From Pseudomonas fluorescens (GTDB lineage: Bacteria > Pseudomonadota > Gammaproteobacteria > Pseudomonadales > Pseudomonadaceae), in contig NZ_CABVHU010000005.1 in assembly GCF_902497855.1 (NCBI RefSeq), forward strand, positions 248,001 through 312,000: a DNA stretch of 64,000 nt, written 5' to 3'. Positions within the stretch are counted from its first letter, which is position 1. Each line of letters opens with the position of its first letter. Position numbers and translations under genes: made by a program. The notes under the pieces are model-generated. The model had not been told where the DNA came from. It searched no databases and worked only from the letters and a program-made list of their open reading frames with translations. Shown piece after piece: positions 20,649-32,602 of the stretch.

Positions 20649-20739
20649 TGTAGGAGCTGGCTTGCCAGCGAAAGCGGTAGCGGCCTCAACACTTCAATCG
20701 CGGCTGAAGACGCCTTCGCCGGCAAGCCGGCTCCTACAG
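20649..20739. repeat. REPIN, head-in, mixed arms
   Basis: The left arm is TGTAGGAGCTGGCTTGCC with AGCG. The right arm is the complement of a GCCGGC-TT-GCCGGC version. Each arm keeps a perfect internal hairpin although the two differ, a compensatory change. Between argJ and the GST gene. Confidence 0.88.
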
Positions 20740-20744
20740 AGGAA

Positions 20745-21962
20745 TCAAGTGCGGTACTCAGCGTTGATCTTCACGTACTCGTGGGACAAATCGGTGGTCC
20801 AGATGGTTTCGCTGCAATCACCGCGACCCAGTTCGATCCGGATGGTGATTTCTGCCTGCTGCATCACCGCCGCGCCCTGGGCTTCGGTGTAGGTCGAGGC
20901 GCGGGCGCCACGGCTGGCGATGCACACGTCGCCGAGGAATACGTCGATCTTGCTCACGTCCAGGTCCGGTACGCCGGCACGGCCGACGGCGGCCAGGATG
21001 CGACCCCAGTTCGGATCGGAGGCGAACAGCGCGGTCTTGATCAGCGGCGAGTGAGCCACGGTGTAACCGACATCCAGGCATTCCTGGTGATTGCCGCCGC
21101 CGTTGACTTCAACGGTCACAAACTTGGTCGCGCCTTCGCCGTCGCGCACGATGGCCTGGGCCACGTCCATGCACACTTCGAATACAGCCTGCTTGAGCTT
21201 GGTGAACAGTTCACCGCTGGCTTCAGTGATTTGCGGCAGTGCAGCCTGACCGGTGGCAATCAGCATGCAGCAGTCGTTGGTCGAGGTGTCGCCGTCGATG
21301 GTGATGCGGTTGAACGACTTGTTGGCACCGTCCAGCAGCAGATCTTGCAGGACCTCGCGCGCGACTTTGGCGTCGGTGGCGATGTAGCCGAGCATGGTCG
21401 CCATGTTCGGACGGATCATGCCCGCGCCTTTGCTGATACCGGTGACAGTGATGGTCACGCCGTCGTGCTGGAACTGGCGACTGGCACCCTTGGGCAGGGT
21501 ATCGGTGGTCATGATGCCAGTGGCGGCAGCTTCCCAGTTATTCACCGACAGGTCGTCGAGTGCGGCTTGCAGCGCGCCTTCGATCTTCTCGACCGGCAGC
21601 GGCTCGCCGATCACGCCGGTGGAATACGGCAGCACCAGGCTTGCATCGACACCGGTCAGCTCAGCCAGTTTGGCGCAGGTGCGCTCGGCGGCAGCCAGGC
21701 CTGGCTCACCGGTGCCGGCGTTGGCATTGCCGGTGTTGGTCAGCAGGTAACGCACCGGGCCTTGCACGCGTTGCTTGGCCAGGATAACGGGAGCGGCGCA
21801 AAAGGCGTTCAGGGTGAACACGCCAGCCACCGTGGAGCCTTCGACACAACGCATGACCACGATATCCTTGCGCCCGGGGCGCTTGATGCCGGCCGAGGCG
21901 ATACCGAGTTCAAAACCGGCAACCGGGTGCAACGTTGGCAAAGGACCAAGACCAACAGCCAT
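20745..21962 (-). CDS. argJ: ArgJ, ornithine acetyltransferase / N-acetylglutamate synthase
   Basis: 405 aa. The autocleavage motif [14 protein letters not shown] (around residue 150) supplies the N-terminal Thr nucleophile of the beta chain. Also [29 protein letters not shown] and the C-terminal NAEYRT. It recycles the acetyl group from N-acetylornithine to glutamate in arginine synthesis. The length and motifs are complete. Downstream of secA on the same strand but separated by a terminator. Confidence 0.97.
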   Translation of the reverse strand: MAVGLGPLPTLHPVAGFELGIASAGIKRPGRKDIVVMRCVEGSTVAGVFTLNAFCAAPVILAKQRVQGPVRYLLTNTGNANAGTGEPGLAAAERTCAKLAELTGVDASLVLPYSTGVIGEPLPVEKIEGALQAALDDLSVNNWEAAATGIMTTDTLPKGASRQFQHDGVTITVTGISKGAGMIRPNMATMLGYIATDAKVAREVLQDLLLDGANKSFNRITIDGDTSTNDCCMLIATGQAALPQITEASGELFTKLKQAVFEVCMDVAQAIVRDGEGATKFVTVEVNGGGNHQECLDVGYTVAHSPLIKTALFASDPNWGRILAAVGRAGVPDLDVSKIDVFLGDVCIASRGARASTYTEAQGAAVMQQAEITIRIELGRGDCSETIWTTDLSHEYVKINAEYRT

Positions 21963-22021
21963 GAATGCGCTCCTTAAATGATGTCTGCACCGCTTTCAGG
22001 ATGAGCGGTGGTTTAAATGGC

Positions 22022-22054
22022 AAAACGCCGCGACGGCTGAAGCCGGTCGCGGCG
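22022..22054 (-). terminator. Terminator after secA
   Basis: CGCCGCGAC (from 22026) pairs with GTCGCGGCG (to 22054); the stem continues into GGC/GCC with one mismatch and a TTCA loop. On the minus strand it is followed by TTTTGCC. It ends the secA transcript before argJ. Confidence 0.85.
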
Positions 22055-22080
22055 CGGGTATTTCAACTTGCAAACGGGTG

Positions 22081-24816
<2,736 letters not shown>

Positions 24817-25123
24817 ATCGGCAGGATCTTCCACACTAAAGGGATGGAGGGCGGCCCCGTGAGTCGCCCGAGCAGCCCTCATGGCCGCATGCGAACGAGC
24901 ATTCTACCCGGAAACGGTGGTGAGGAAAGTGGCGTTGTTCCACGATGCTGGCACAGCGTTGTGACGGGGCTCATTTAAAATAAGGGCTTTTTGCTGAACT
25001 TCAAGCGCTTCACCGCATTAGTTACTCGTTGATTTAATGGATAAAGCGCTCGCAACGCAATGGGTCGGGCGCATGCGGTGCTTTCTGCTACCATGGCCGC
25101 TCTGTTACTTCAGGTGTCTGATC
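24817..25123. other. Divergent promoter region secA / dciA
   Basis: 307 bp without a gene. It must carry the start signals for both directions. A short GC-rich hairpin (GGGCGGC...GTCGCCC) lies near 24850-24872 in the secA leader. I see no secretion-monitor peptide with a SecM-like stall motif. Confidence 0.5.
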
Positions 25124-25579
25124 ATGGCATTTCGCCCTCTTACGGCCAGAGCACCCGCCGTTCTGCTTCGCGAAGCCAAACCGCTCAAAGCCATCTTTGG
25201 CCACGCCCAACGCCTGGGCCATTTGCAACGCCTGGTGGAAAGCCAGTTGCAGCCCGCTGCCCGCGAACACTGCCATGTGGCGTCGTGGCGCGAAGGCAGT
25301 TTGTTGCTGATTGTCACCGACGGCCACTGGGCTACTCGTTTGCGTTACCAGCAAAAACGTCTGCAACGGCAATTGCAGCTGTTCGACGAATTCGCCAGCC
25401 TGACGCGGATTCTGTTCAAGGTGCAGCCGCCCACGGTCCAGCAAGGCGCGGCCGGTCATACCATCCGATTGTCGACCGATGCGGGCGCGACCATTCAGGC
25501 CACGGCCGATGGCATCAGCGATCCGAATCTGCGGGCAGCGCTGGAGCGTCTTGCGGCGCACGCCCGGCCCAAAACCTGA
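25124..25579 (+). CDS. dciA: DciA-type (DUF721) replicative helicase loader/operator
   Basis: 151 aa from the ATG at 25124 (MAFRPLTARAPAVLLREAKP). The DUF721 core contains LGHLQRLVESQL, HVASWREGSLLLIVTDGHWATRLRY and the basic KRLQRQLQ. DUF721 proteins were identified as DciA, the ancestral partner of DnaB in bacteria lacking DnaC/DnaI, with work in P. aeruginosa among the evidence. The position next to secA matches PAO1 as I recall. It ends at a REPIN that faces yjgR. Confidence 0.85.
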   Translation: MAFRPLTARAPAVLLREAKPLKAIFGHAQRLGHLQRLVESQLQPAAREHCHVASWREGSLLLIVTDGHWATRLRYQQKRLQRQLQLFDEFASLTRILFKVQPPTVQQGAAGHTIRLSTDAGATIQATADGISDPNLRAALERLAAHARPKT

Positions 25580-25594
25580 AATTGACACGCCCCC

Positions 25595-25684
25595 TGTAGG
25601 AGCTGGCTTGCCAGCGAAGGCGGTGTGCCAGTCAATACATGTATCGGCTGACACACCGCCTTCGCTGGCAAGCCAGCTCCTACA
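25595..25684. repeat. REPIN with 33-bp perfect arms
   Basis: From 25595 and from 25684 inward, 33 bases pair without mismatch: the REP core plus GGCGGTGTG / CACACCGCC. The centre ATACATGTAT is itself a palindrome. It is the most symmetrical repeat in the window and probably works as a two-way terminator between convergent dciA and yjgR. Confidence 0.93.
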
Positions 25685-25706
25685 TGGGGGCGAGTATCCA
25701 TAGATT

Positions 25707-27194
25707 TTATCGGCGTTTGCTGCCTCCAAGCAGCGAACCCATCAAGCCGCGTACCAATTGTCGGCCCAACTGATTGGCCGCCTGTCGCATCGCCGATTTC
25801 AGCGCCTGACCTGCCGCCGTGCCGAGGAACTCCCCGGCCTTGTCGGTGAAGCTCGGCTCCTCCGCCGCGGGTTTGCCGGGTGCCGAGTCCGGTTCTGGCG
25901 CCAGTCCTTTGCGCCCCATCAGCACTTCATACGCCGATTCGCGATCGATCGGTTTGTCGTAACGCCCCTTGAATGCAGATCCCGCAATCAGCACCGTGCG
26001 CTCCGTCTCGGTCAAGGGCCCGATGCGCGACTGCGGCGCAGCCACCAGCACACGCTGGACCATCCCGGGCGTGCCTTTATCCTGCAAAGTGCCGACCAAG
26101 GCCTCGCCAATCCCGAGTTCGGTCAGCACAGCCAAGGCATCGAACGCCGGGTTCGGCCGAAACCCCTGCGCCACTGCGCGCAGGGATTTCTGCTCCTTGG
26201 CGGTAAACGCGCGCAATCCATGCTGGATACGCAGCCCCAACTGGGCCAGTACGTCATCCGGCAAGTCGCCCGGCGATTGGGTGACGAAATACACCCCCAC
26301 ACCTTTCGAACGAATCAGCCGCACGACCTGCTCCAGTCGGTCCTGCAAGGCCTTGGGCGTACCGGCGAACAACAAATGCGCTTCATCGAAAAACAGCGCC
26401 AGCAGCGGTTTGTCCGCATCACCGCGTTCCGGCAGTTGCTCGAACAGTTCGGCCAGCAGCCACAACAGGAACGTTGCGTAGACCTTGGGGGCTTCGTGGA
26501 CCAGACGACTGGCGTCGAGCAAGTGAATACGCCCGCGACCATCGGCGCCCGGCTGCAGGATATCTTCGAGTTGCAGCCCCGGCTCGCCAAACAGCGCTTC
26601 TGCACCCTGCTGTTCCAGGGTCGCCAGGCGCCGCAACAGGGCCTGGCTGGAACCGGTGGTCATCAGCGCGGCGTCGTCGCCCAGCAATTGAGGTTGATCG
26701 CGCAGGTGATTGAGCAGCGCCTTCAAATCCTTCAGATCCAACAGCAATAGCCCTTCGCGGTCCGCGACCTTGAAGGCGGCATACAGCGCCGACTGCTGGC
26801 TGTCGGTCAACTCCAGCAGGCTGCCCAGCAGCAGCGGCCCCATTTCACTCAAGGTGGTGCGCAAGGGGTGCCCGGACTGCCCGTGGATATCCCACAGGGT
26901 CACCGGATATGCCTGGGGTTTGTGGTTCAGCCAGGGCATCCCGGCGATCCGCTCGGCGACCTTGCCTTGAGGCGCACCGGCTGCGCCCAAGCCGCACAGG
27001 TCACCCTTGATATCCGCCGCAAACACCGCCACGCCGGCATCGCTGAAGGCTTCGGCCAGGCGTTGCAACGTCACGGTCTTGCCGGTGCCGGTGGCGCCCG
27101 CGACCAGGCCATGACGGTTGGCCAGGCGCATGGCCTGGGCGATCGGCTGTCCCGTGAGATCGGCACCGATAACGAGTTGCAGTGAATCAGGCAT
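25707..27194 (-). CDS. HerA-like/YjgR (DUF853) ATPase
   Basis: 495 aa. Walker A is GLVAGATGTGKTVTLQRLAE near residue 35; Walker B is LLALFFDEAHLLF. VYFVTQSPGDLPDDVLAQLG is the sensor-like motif of the HerA/FtsK group, and the C-terminus is Ala/Gln-rich and basic. The YjgR family is widespread, soluble and hexameric by analogy, with DNA translocation proposed but no defined cellular role. It is not next to a NurA-type nuclease. Monocistronic here. Confidence 0.9.
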   Translation of the reverse strand: MPDSLQLVIGADLTGQPIAQAMRLANRHGLVAGATGTGKTVTLQRLAEAFSDAGVAVFAADIKGDLCGLGAAGAPQGKVAERIAGMPWLNHKPQAYPVTLWDIHGQSGHPLRTTLSEMGPLLLGSLLELTDSQQSALYAAFKVADREGLLLLDLKDLKALLNHLRDQPQLLGDDAALMTTGSSQALLRRLATLEQQGAEALFGEPGLQLEDILQPGADGRGRIHLLDASRLVHEAPKVYATFLLWLLAELFEQLPERGDADKPLLALFFDEAHLLFAGTPKALQDRLEQVVRLIRSKGVGVYFVTQSPGDLPDDVLAQLGLRIQHGLRAFTAKEQKSLRAVAQGFRPNPAFDALAVLTELGIGEALVGTLQDKGTPGMVQRVLVAAPQSRIGPLTETERTVLIAGSAFKGRYDKPIDRESAYEVLMGRKGLAPEPDSAPGKPAAEEPSFTDKAGEFLGTAAGQALKSAMRQAANQLGRQLVRGLMGSLLGGSKRR

Positions 27195-27368
27195 TTTGTC
27201 ACCCCATGATTAATCTTTGATCCTTCACGGCCGATATAAAAGACTGAAAAGCGTCGGTAATTCCCTAAGGAGAGTACGGAAATATCAGCTTGTTTTCACT
27301 GCCGCCCATTGTGCGCTCCTTTATAAAAGCACGCCTTTGGCACCAAGACCTAAGCGGAACCCCAAGCC

Positions 27369-29258
27369 ATGAACAAAAACCTGCGTTTCAGCCATAAAAT
27401 CCTGCTTGCCGCCGCCCTCATCGTCATGGCCGCCTTCGCCTCGTTCACGCTGTACAACGACTATTTACAGCGCAACGCCATCCGCGAAGACCTGGACAAC
27501 TACCTCAATGAGATGGGGGATGTAACCGCCAACAATATCCAGACCTGGCTGGCCGGTCGTATCCTGTTGGTCGACAATCTCGCGCAGAACATCGCGATCA
27601 ATCCTGAACAGTCCACCGTCGCCAGCCTGCTCGAGCAGAAAGCCCTGACGTCGACCTTCATGGCGTCTTACCTGGGCGACGCCACCGGCAGCTTTACCAT
27701 TCGTCCGGACGCCACAATGCCCGCCGGTTTCGACCCACGGGTGCGCCCTTGGTACAAAGGCGCCGAAAGCAGCAGCACAGCGACCCTGACCGAACCTTAC
27801 ATCGATGCGGCCACTGGCCAGACCATCATCTCCATCGCCACCGCCTCGAAAAAAGCCGGGCAAAACGTCGGTGTGGTGGGCGGCGACCTGAGCTTGCAAA
27901 CCTTGATCGACACCCTTGGCGCCCGCAATTTCGACGGCATGGGGTATGCCTTTCTGGTCAGTTCCGACGGCAAGATCCTGGTACACCCGGACAAAACCCT
28001 GGTGATGAAGCCCCTGAGCGAGGCGTATCCGGTCAATACCCCGCGCATCAGCAGCGACTTCAGTGAAGTGCAGGTTGACGGCAAGACTCGCATCGTCACG
28101 TTCACCCCGATCAAGGGCCTGCCCTCGGTCAACTGGTACATCGGTTTGTCGGTGGACAAGGACAAAGCCTTCTCGATGCTGACCGAGTTCCGCGCCTCGG
28201 CGGTCATCGCGACCCTCATCGCCGTGGCCATCATCATCGCCCTGTTGGGCATGCTGATCCGCATCCTGATCCAGCCGTTGCATGTCATGACCCGCGCCAT
28301 GGCAGACATCGCCGACGGTGAAGGTGACCTGACCAAACGCCTGACCATCCAGAACAACGACGAATTCGGCGTTCTCGGCACCGCGTTCAACCGCTTTGTC
28401 GAGCGTATTCACGGCTCGATCCGCGAAGTGTCCTCCGCCACCGGGCAAGTCAACGAAGTGGCGTTGCGCGTGTTAGCGGCCTCGAACTCGTCGATGTTCA
28501 ACTCCGACCAACAGGCTTCCCGCACCAACAGCGTCGCCGCAGCCATCAACCAGCTCGGCGCCGCCGCACAGGAAATCGCCCGCAACGCCGCGCAAGCGTC
28601 GAGTCAGGCCAGCGATGCCCGCGGCCTGGCCGAAGATGGCCAGCAAGTGGTGGAGCGCAGCATTGCCTCGATGAATCAACTGTCGAGCATGCTCAGCGCC
28701 TCGAGTACCAACATCGAATCGCTGAACAGCAAGACCGTGAACATCGGGCAAATCCTGGAAGTGATCACCAGCATTTCCCAACAAACCAATCTGCTGGCGC
28801 TCAACGCCGCCATCGAAGCGGCGCGTGCCGGTGAGGCCGGTCGTGGTTTTGCCGTGGTGGCCGATGAGGTCCGCAACCTGGCCCACCGTACGCAGGAGTC
28901 GGCGCAGCAGGTGCAGACCATGATCGAGGAACTGCAAATCGGTGCCCGCGAGTCCGTCAGCACCATGAGCGACAGCCAGCGTCACAGCCAGGACAGCGTG
29001 GACATCGCCAACCTGGCGGGTGAGCGCCTGAACAGCGTGACCTTGCGCATTGGCGAGATCGACGGCATGAACCAGTCCGTGGCGACGGCGACCGAGGAAC
29101 AGACGGCGGTAGTGGAATCGATCAACGTCGACATCACCGAGATCAATACGCTGAACCAGGAAGGCGTGGAAAACCTGCAATCGACCTTGCGAGCGTGTTC
29201 GGACCTGGAACAGCAGGCGGCGCGCTTGAAGCAGTTGGTGGGTAATTTCCGGATTTAG
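27369..29258 (+). CDS. Methyl-accepting chemotaxis protein, dCache amino-acid type
   Basis: 629 aa. TM1 is at about 10-29, a dCache_1 periplasmic domain spans about 35-270, TM2 ([20 protein letters not shown]) is at about 277-300, then HAMP. The signalling domain includes the hairpin tip [20 protein letters not shown]. Ligand-pocket residues match the PctA-type amino-acid motif at the same numbers: R126, W128, Y129, Y144 and D173; position 121 is Phe. It therefore probably senses amino acids or related amines. There is no C-terminal CheR pentapeptide (ends LVGNFRI). Confidence 0.93.
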   Translation: MNKNLRFSHKILLAAALIVMAAFASFTLYNDYLQRNAIREDLDNYLNEMGDVTANNIQTWLAGRILLVDNLAQNIAINPEQSTVASLLEQKALTSTFMASYLGDATGSFTIRPDATMPAGFDPRVRPWYKGAESSSTATLTEPYIDAATGQTIISIATASKKAGQNVGVVGGDLSLQTLIDTLGARNFDGMGYAFLVSSDGKILVHPDKTLVMKPLSEAYPVNTPRISSDFSEVQVDGKTRIVTFTPIKGLPSVNWYIGLSVDKDKAFSMLTEFRASAVIATLIAVAIIIALLGMLIRILIQPLHVMTRAMADIADGEGDLTKRLTIQNNDEFGVLGTAFNRFVERIHGSIREVSSATGQVNEVALRVLAASNSSMFNSDQQASRTNSVAAAINQLGAAAQEIARNAAQASSQASDARGLAEDGQQVVERSIASMNQLSSMLSASSTNIESLNSKTVNIGQILEVITSISQQTNLLALNAAIEAARAGEAGRGFAVVADEVRNLAHRTQESAQQVQTMIEELQIGARESVSTMSDSQRHSQDSVDIANLAGERLNSVTLRIGEIDGMNQSVATATEEQTAVVESINVDITEINTLNQEGVENLQSTLRACSDLEQQAARLKQLVGNFRI

Positions 29259-29720
29259 TGACGGGAACAACGCATTTGCGGTACCGCTACAGGGCGTGAA
29301 GTTCGGTATCGCAACATGTAGTATAGGTTTCAGGAACAACGTCCAAGCCCCTTGGACCAGTGCGTAGACCAGACGAAATTTTTTGTCACTCTACTTTAGT
29401 CGATATAAAAAACAATACTTGCTTAACATGACCACCGGATGACGACACCCAATACCTGGCGTCAGAAGGGCATGCGCACTCCAGTTCCAACCCCTCTGAC
29501 ACGCCTTATTTATTAATCATTGGCAGTGACGTTACGATACAAAGCGACATTGTTAAACAAATGTTATTCAACGCGCATTGAACTTGAATGCGGCAGCACA
29601 ACCTGACCGCTCTATTTATTACGCGCACGCCCAATAACCGAAACAGCCTGATGATATTGATGGGTATTTCATTACCTGTTCGTTCACCGTGAAGGCCACG
29701 CCACTCACCAGGAGGTCATA
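29259..29720. other. AT-rich intergenic region with hairpins
   Basis: 462 bp with no credible ORF and clearly higher AT than its neighbours. It contains GTCCAAG-CCC-CTTGGAC (29341-29357) and, further on, a terminator-like stem followed by TTATTTATTA (listed separately). The cytochrome b561 promoter must lie in the right-hand part. Confidence 0.5.
29458..29515 (+). terminator. Terminator-like hairpin, possible small-RNA end
   Basis: GGCGTCAGAAGGG (29458-29470) pairs with CCCCTCTGACACGCC (29491-29505), with one bulge, and is followed by TTATTTATTA. It lies 200 bp past the chemoreceptor and 200 bp before cytochrome b561, so it could end the chemoreceptor mRNA or an unannotated RNA. Confidence 0.5.
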
Positions 29721-30257
29721 ATGAAGGAAATCTCTGGAGTATCCGATCACCCATACCGCTACGACCCTGTCAGTCGAGGCTTGCATTGGTTGATGGCGCT
29801 GATGTTTGCCTGGATTTATTGCTCGGCTGCTGTCCATTATCTGCTTTCTGACTCAGTACTGGATAAAACTCTGTGGCCTTATCACAAGCCCGTGGGGCTG
29901 TTATTGCTGGGGCTGTTTGCTCTGCGTGCCAGCTGGAGCTTGCTGAACCGGCACAACCGGCCGCCAAGCATGAATTTGGCGGCCAGCATCGGGTATGGGA
30001 TGCTCTATGGGCTGATGCTCCTGATCCCCCTGATCGGTTTGTTACGTCAGTACGGCTCCGGCAGGGCCTTTTCGGCGTTTGGTGTACCGGTAATGGATGG
30101 GTTCGAAGGGGAGAAGATCCAGTGGATGATTGAATTGGGTAGCAACTTTCATAGTTTGCTGGGCTGGACGATGCTGGTGTTGATCGTGGGGCATATCGGA
30201 GTGGTGGTCCTGCATCATCGACAGGGCAATTCGCAAGTGTTGCGACGTATGACTTGA
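29721..30257 (+). CDS. Cytochrome b561
   Basis: 178 aa, four TM helices (about 18-37, 50-68, 88-107 and 143-165). Candidate haem-ligating His lie in RGLHWLMA, PYHKPVGLL, FHSLLGW and GHIGVVVLHH. A strong AGGAGG precedes the ATG. It is a di-haem inner-membrane electron carrier, probably moving electrons between ubiquinol and periplasmic partners or superoxide; the partner is not visible. Both flanks are unusually AT-rich. Confidence 0.92.
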   Translation: MKEISGVSDHPYRYDPVSRGLHWLMALMFAWIYCSAAVHYLLSDSVLDKTLWPYHKPVGLLLLGLFALRASWSLLNRHNRPPSMNLAASIGYGMLYGLMLLIPLIGLLRQYGSGRAFSAFGVPVMDGFEGEKIQWMIELGSNFHSLLGWTMLVLIVGHIGVVVLHHRQGNSQVLRRMT

Positions 30258-30720
30258 AGAACCCACAAGGTTTAAAGGCAGTGAGGGGGATGACCGGAAT
30301 TAAAAAATGGCGCCCCCGACTTCCAACTATAAATCCCCTACGACTGGATTACATACAGGGGTTTCCTGCTTTGATGTTTTTATCGATAAACATGTTTATT
30401 TCGGTAATTATTTTTTGAAATATAAGTGATATAGCCTTTCGTGACACATTATCAAACTGACTGCCAATAGCGGCACAGATCCCCGACCCCACTCGCCCGC
30501 CGCAGGCGGACAAGAAGGCCCCTGCTGCTCCCTGATCCAGCGCCAACCGGAGATTGTGCGGTGCCGCCAATTGACTGCATCAAGTCTCCGGAGACGGAAC
30601 CTGGCAGCGTCGTAGTCGAGCAAGGGGGAGTCTTACCAACGGGCCACAAAACCCCAAACGAACATCTATCCTTCATAAAGGTCAACCAAGGGAGAACAAA
30701 CGACCGGAGGGATGTTCATC
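30258..30720. other. AT-rich intergenic region before the glycosyltransferase operon
   Basis: About 460 bp. 30370-30435 is very AT-rich and is the likeliest promoter or silencing site (H-NS/MvaT-type). A 12-bp perfect palindrome GTCTCCGGAGAC lies at 30584-30595. Small minus-strand ORFs here lack domains and good starts, so I call none. Confidence 0.5.
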
Positions 30721-31833
30721 GTGCATATCGCTGACATAACCATGTTCTACGCCCCTGCCAGCGGTGGCGTGCGCACTTATCTGGATGCAAAACACCGTCG
30801 CCTGGGCATCAAGCCGGGCATTCGCCACAGTCTACTGATCCCCGGATCGTCCTTGAGTGAACAGGATGGCGTCTACACGGTTCCGGCGCCCGCCCTGCCC
30901 TTCGGCAAAGGTTATCGTTTCCCCCTCCGTCTCGCGCCCTGGCGCAATGTCCTGCAGGTTTTGCAGCCCGATCTGATCGAAGTCGGCGACCCTTACCTCA
31001 CCGCCTGGGCTGCGCTGGACGCCCGCAGGCAACTCGATGTGCCGGTGATCGGTTTTTATCATTCGGACCTGCCGCTGCTGGTCAGCAATCGCATGGGCAA
31101 CTGGGTCACGACCAATGTCGAAGCCTATGTCAGCAGGCTCTATGGCAACTTCGACCGAGTCCTCGCGCCGAGCCGGGTGATGGCCGACAAGCTGATCGGG
31201 CTCGGGGTAAAAAACGTTTTCGTGCAACCGCTGGGCGTCGATTTGCAAACCTTCCATCCCTCGGCGCGGGACCCGGGTCTGCGGGCTGAATTAGGGATCG
31301 ATGAAAATACTCACTTGCTGATCTTCGCCGGTCGCGGTTCCAAGGAAAAGAACCTGCCGGTCCTGCTCGACTGCATGAAACGACTGGGGCGGCGTTATCA
31401 CCTGCTGCTGGTGGGTTCGTCGATGCCGGCCCTGGTGCCGGACAACGTCACCGTGGTCGATGAGTTCTGCCCGGCGACCCAAGTCGCCCGACTGATGGCC
31501 AGCGCCGATGCACTGGTGCATGCCGGTGATCAGGAAACCTTCGGCCTGGTGATTCTTGAAGCCATGGCCAGTGGCATTCCGGTGGTGGCCGTGGCGGCAG
31601 GGGCCTTTCAGGAAATCGTCACCGATCAATGTGGCCTGCTGTGCCCCCCGAACAACTCAATCGCGATGGCCAACGCTGTGCGCGAACTGTTCGGTTCGGG
31701 GAGCGCCGTCCTGGGCAAACAGGCCCGCCGCCATGCCGAGCAGCATTACTCCTGGGATACGGTGGTCAACAGCCTGCTGGGGCACTATCACGCCGTGCTC
31801 GGCAGCCACTGGCCGCTGATTGCCAATGGTTGA
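30721..31833 (+). CDS. GT4-family glycosyltransferase
   Basis: 370 aa from the GTG at 30721 (VHIADITMFYAPASGGVRTY), chosen because GGAGG at 30706-30710 is 10 nt upstream; an ATG at 30712 is too close to it. The GT-B fold shows the N-terminal GGVRTYL acceptor loop, the donor-side FAGRGSKEKNLPVLL and ETFGLVILEAMASGIPVVAV with the EX7E motif. The acceptor may be a lipid (related to mannosyl/glucosyl lipid transferases); this is inference. First gene of a three-gene operon. Confidence 0.88.
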   Translation: MHIADITMFYAPASGGVRTYLDAKHRRLGIKPGIRHSLLIPGSSLSEQDGVYTVPAPALPFGKGYRFPLRLAPWRNVLQVLQPDLIEVGDPYLTAWAALDARRQLDVPVIGFYHSDLPLLVSNRMGNWVTTNVEAYVSRLYGNFDRVLAPSRVMADKLIGLGVKNVFVQPLGVDLQTFHPSARDPGLRAELGIDENTHLLIFAGRGSKEKNLPVLLDCMKRLGRRYHLLLVGSSMPALVPDNVTVVDEFCPATQVARLMASADALVHAGDQETFGLVILEAMASGIPVVAVAAGAFQEIVTDQCGLLCPPNNSIAMANAVRELFGSGSAVLGKQARRHAEQHYSWDTVVNSLLGHYHAVLGSHWPLIANG

Positions 31834-31837
31834 GCTC

Positions 31838-32602
31838 ATGAGCCGGCCCAGCCTGTTACTGGTGCTGCACGATGTCGCGCCGCAAACCTGGGCCGATTAC
31901 CAACCCTTTGTCGCTGCCGTCGACGCCTTGGGCGCGGTGCCGATGACCTGGCTCGTGGTGCCCGACTTTCACAAGCACAATAATCTGGACGTCCATCCGG
32001 AATTTCGACGTATGCTTACCGACCGGGTCACCCGTGGTGACGAACTGGCGCTGCACGGCTACTTTCACTGCGATGAAGGCCCCACGCCCAGCACGCCACG
32101 AGACTGGTTCATGCGCCGGATCTACACCCACGAAGGCGAGTTCTACAGCCTGTCCCAGGACGCCGCCCTCACCCGCCTGCGCGCCGGCATCGAGGCGTTT
32201 CGCCGTTACGACTGGCCACTGGCAGGTTTCGTCGCCCCGGCATGGCTGATGAGTGAAGGCACACGCCAGGCCTTGCGCCAACTGCCGCTGAGTTACACCA
32301 GTGATCCGCAACACCTGTACCGCCTGCCGGATTTCGCTGCGGTCGATGCCCCCGGCCTGGTCTGGAGTGCACGCAGTGCCTGGCGTCGGGGCGTGTCGAA
32401 ACTGCTCAGCGACCAGCGCGAACTGCGCTGGCGGCAGGCACCGGTGATTCGTCTCGGCCTGCACCCGGTGGACATGCGCCATCCGTTCTCCCGTACTTAC
32501 TGGCTGCAGACGCTCAAGCGCCTGCTCGACGAGGGGCGCGTACCGATGACCAAGACTCATTGGCTGTCGTTGCGAATCGACCGTGTCGGACGCGCCGCAT
32601 GA
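31838..32602 (+). CDS. DUF2334 polysaccharide-deacetylase-like protein
   Basis: 254 aa from the ATG at 31838, 4 nt after the glycosyltransferase stop. Deacetylase-type motifs are LLLVLHDVAPQTW (first metal Asp), ELALHGYFHCDE (H-x-H-type metal site) and FVAPAWLMSEG. LGLHPVDMRHP lies near the end. It probably removes an acyl group from a sugar, perhaps the product of the preceding enzyme. No signal peptide is seen, so it is cytoplasmic. Its stop overlaps the next start by 4 nt. Confidence 0.85.
   Translation: MSRPSLLLVLHDVAPQTWADYQPFVAAVDALGAVPMTWLVVPDFHKHNNLDVHPEFRRMLTDRVTRGDELALHGYFHCDEGPTPSTPRDWFMRRIYTHEGEFYSLSQDAALTRLRAGIEAFRRYDWPLAGFVAPAWLMSEGTRQALRQLPLSYTSDPQHLYRLPDFAAVDAPGLVWSARSAWRRGVSKLLSDQRELRWRQAPVIRLGLHPVDMRHPFSRTYWLQTLKRLLDEGRVPMTKTHWLSLRIDRVGRAA

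Noticed and set aside
30349..30685. Three overlapping short minus-strand frames
   Set aside because: Overlap each other in different frames, lie partly in AT-rich DNA, and have no domains or starts.
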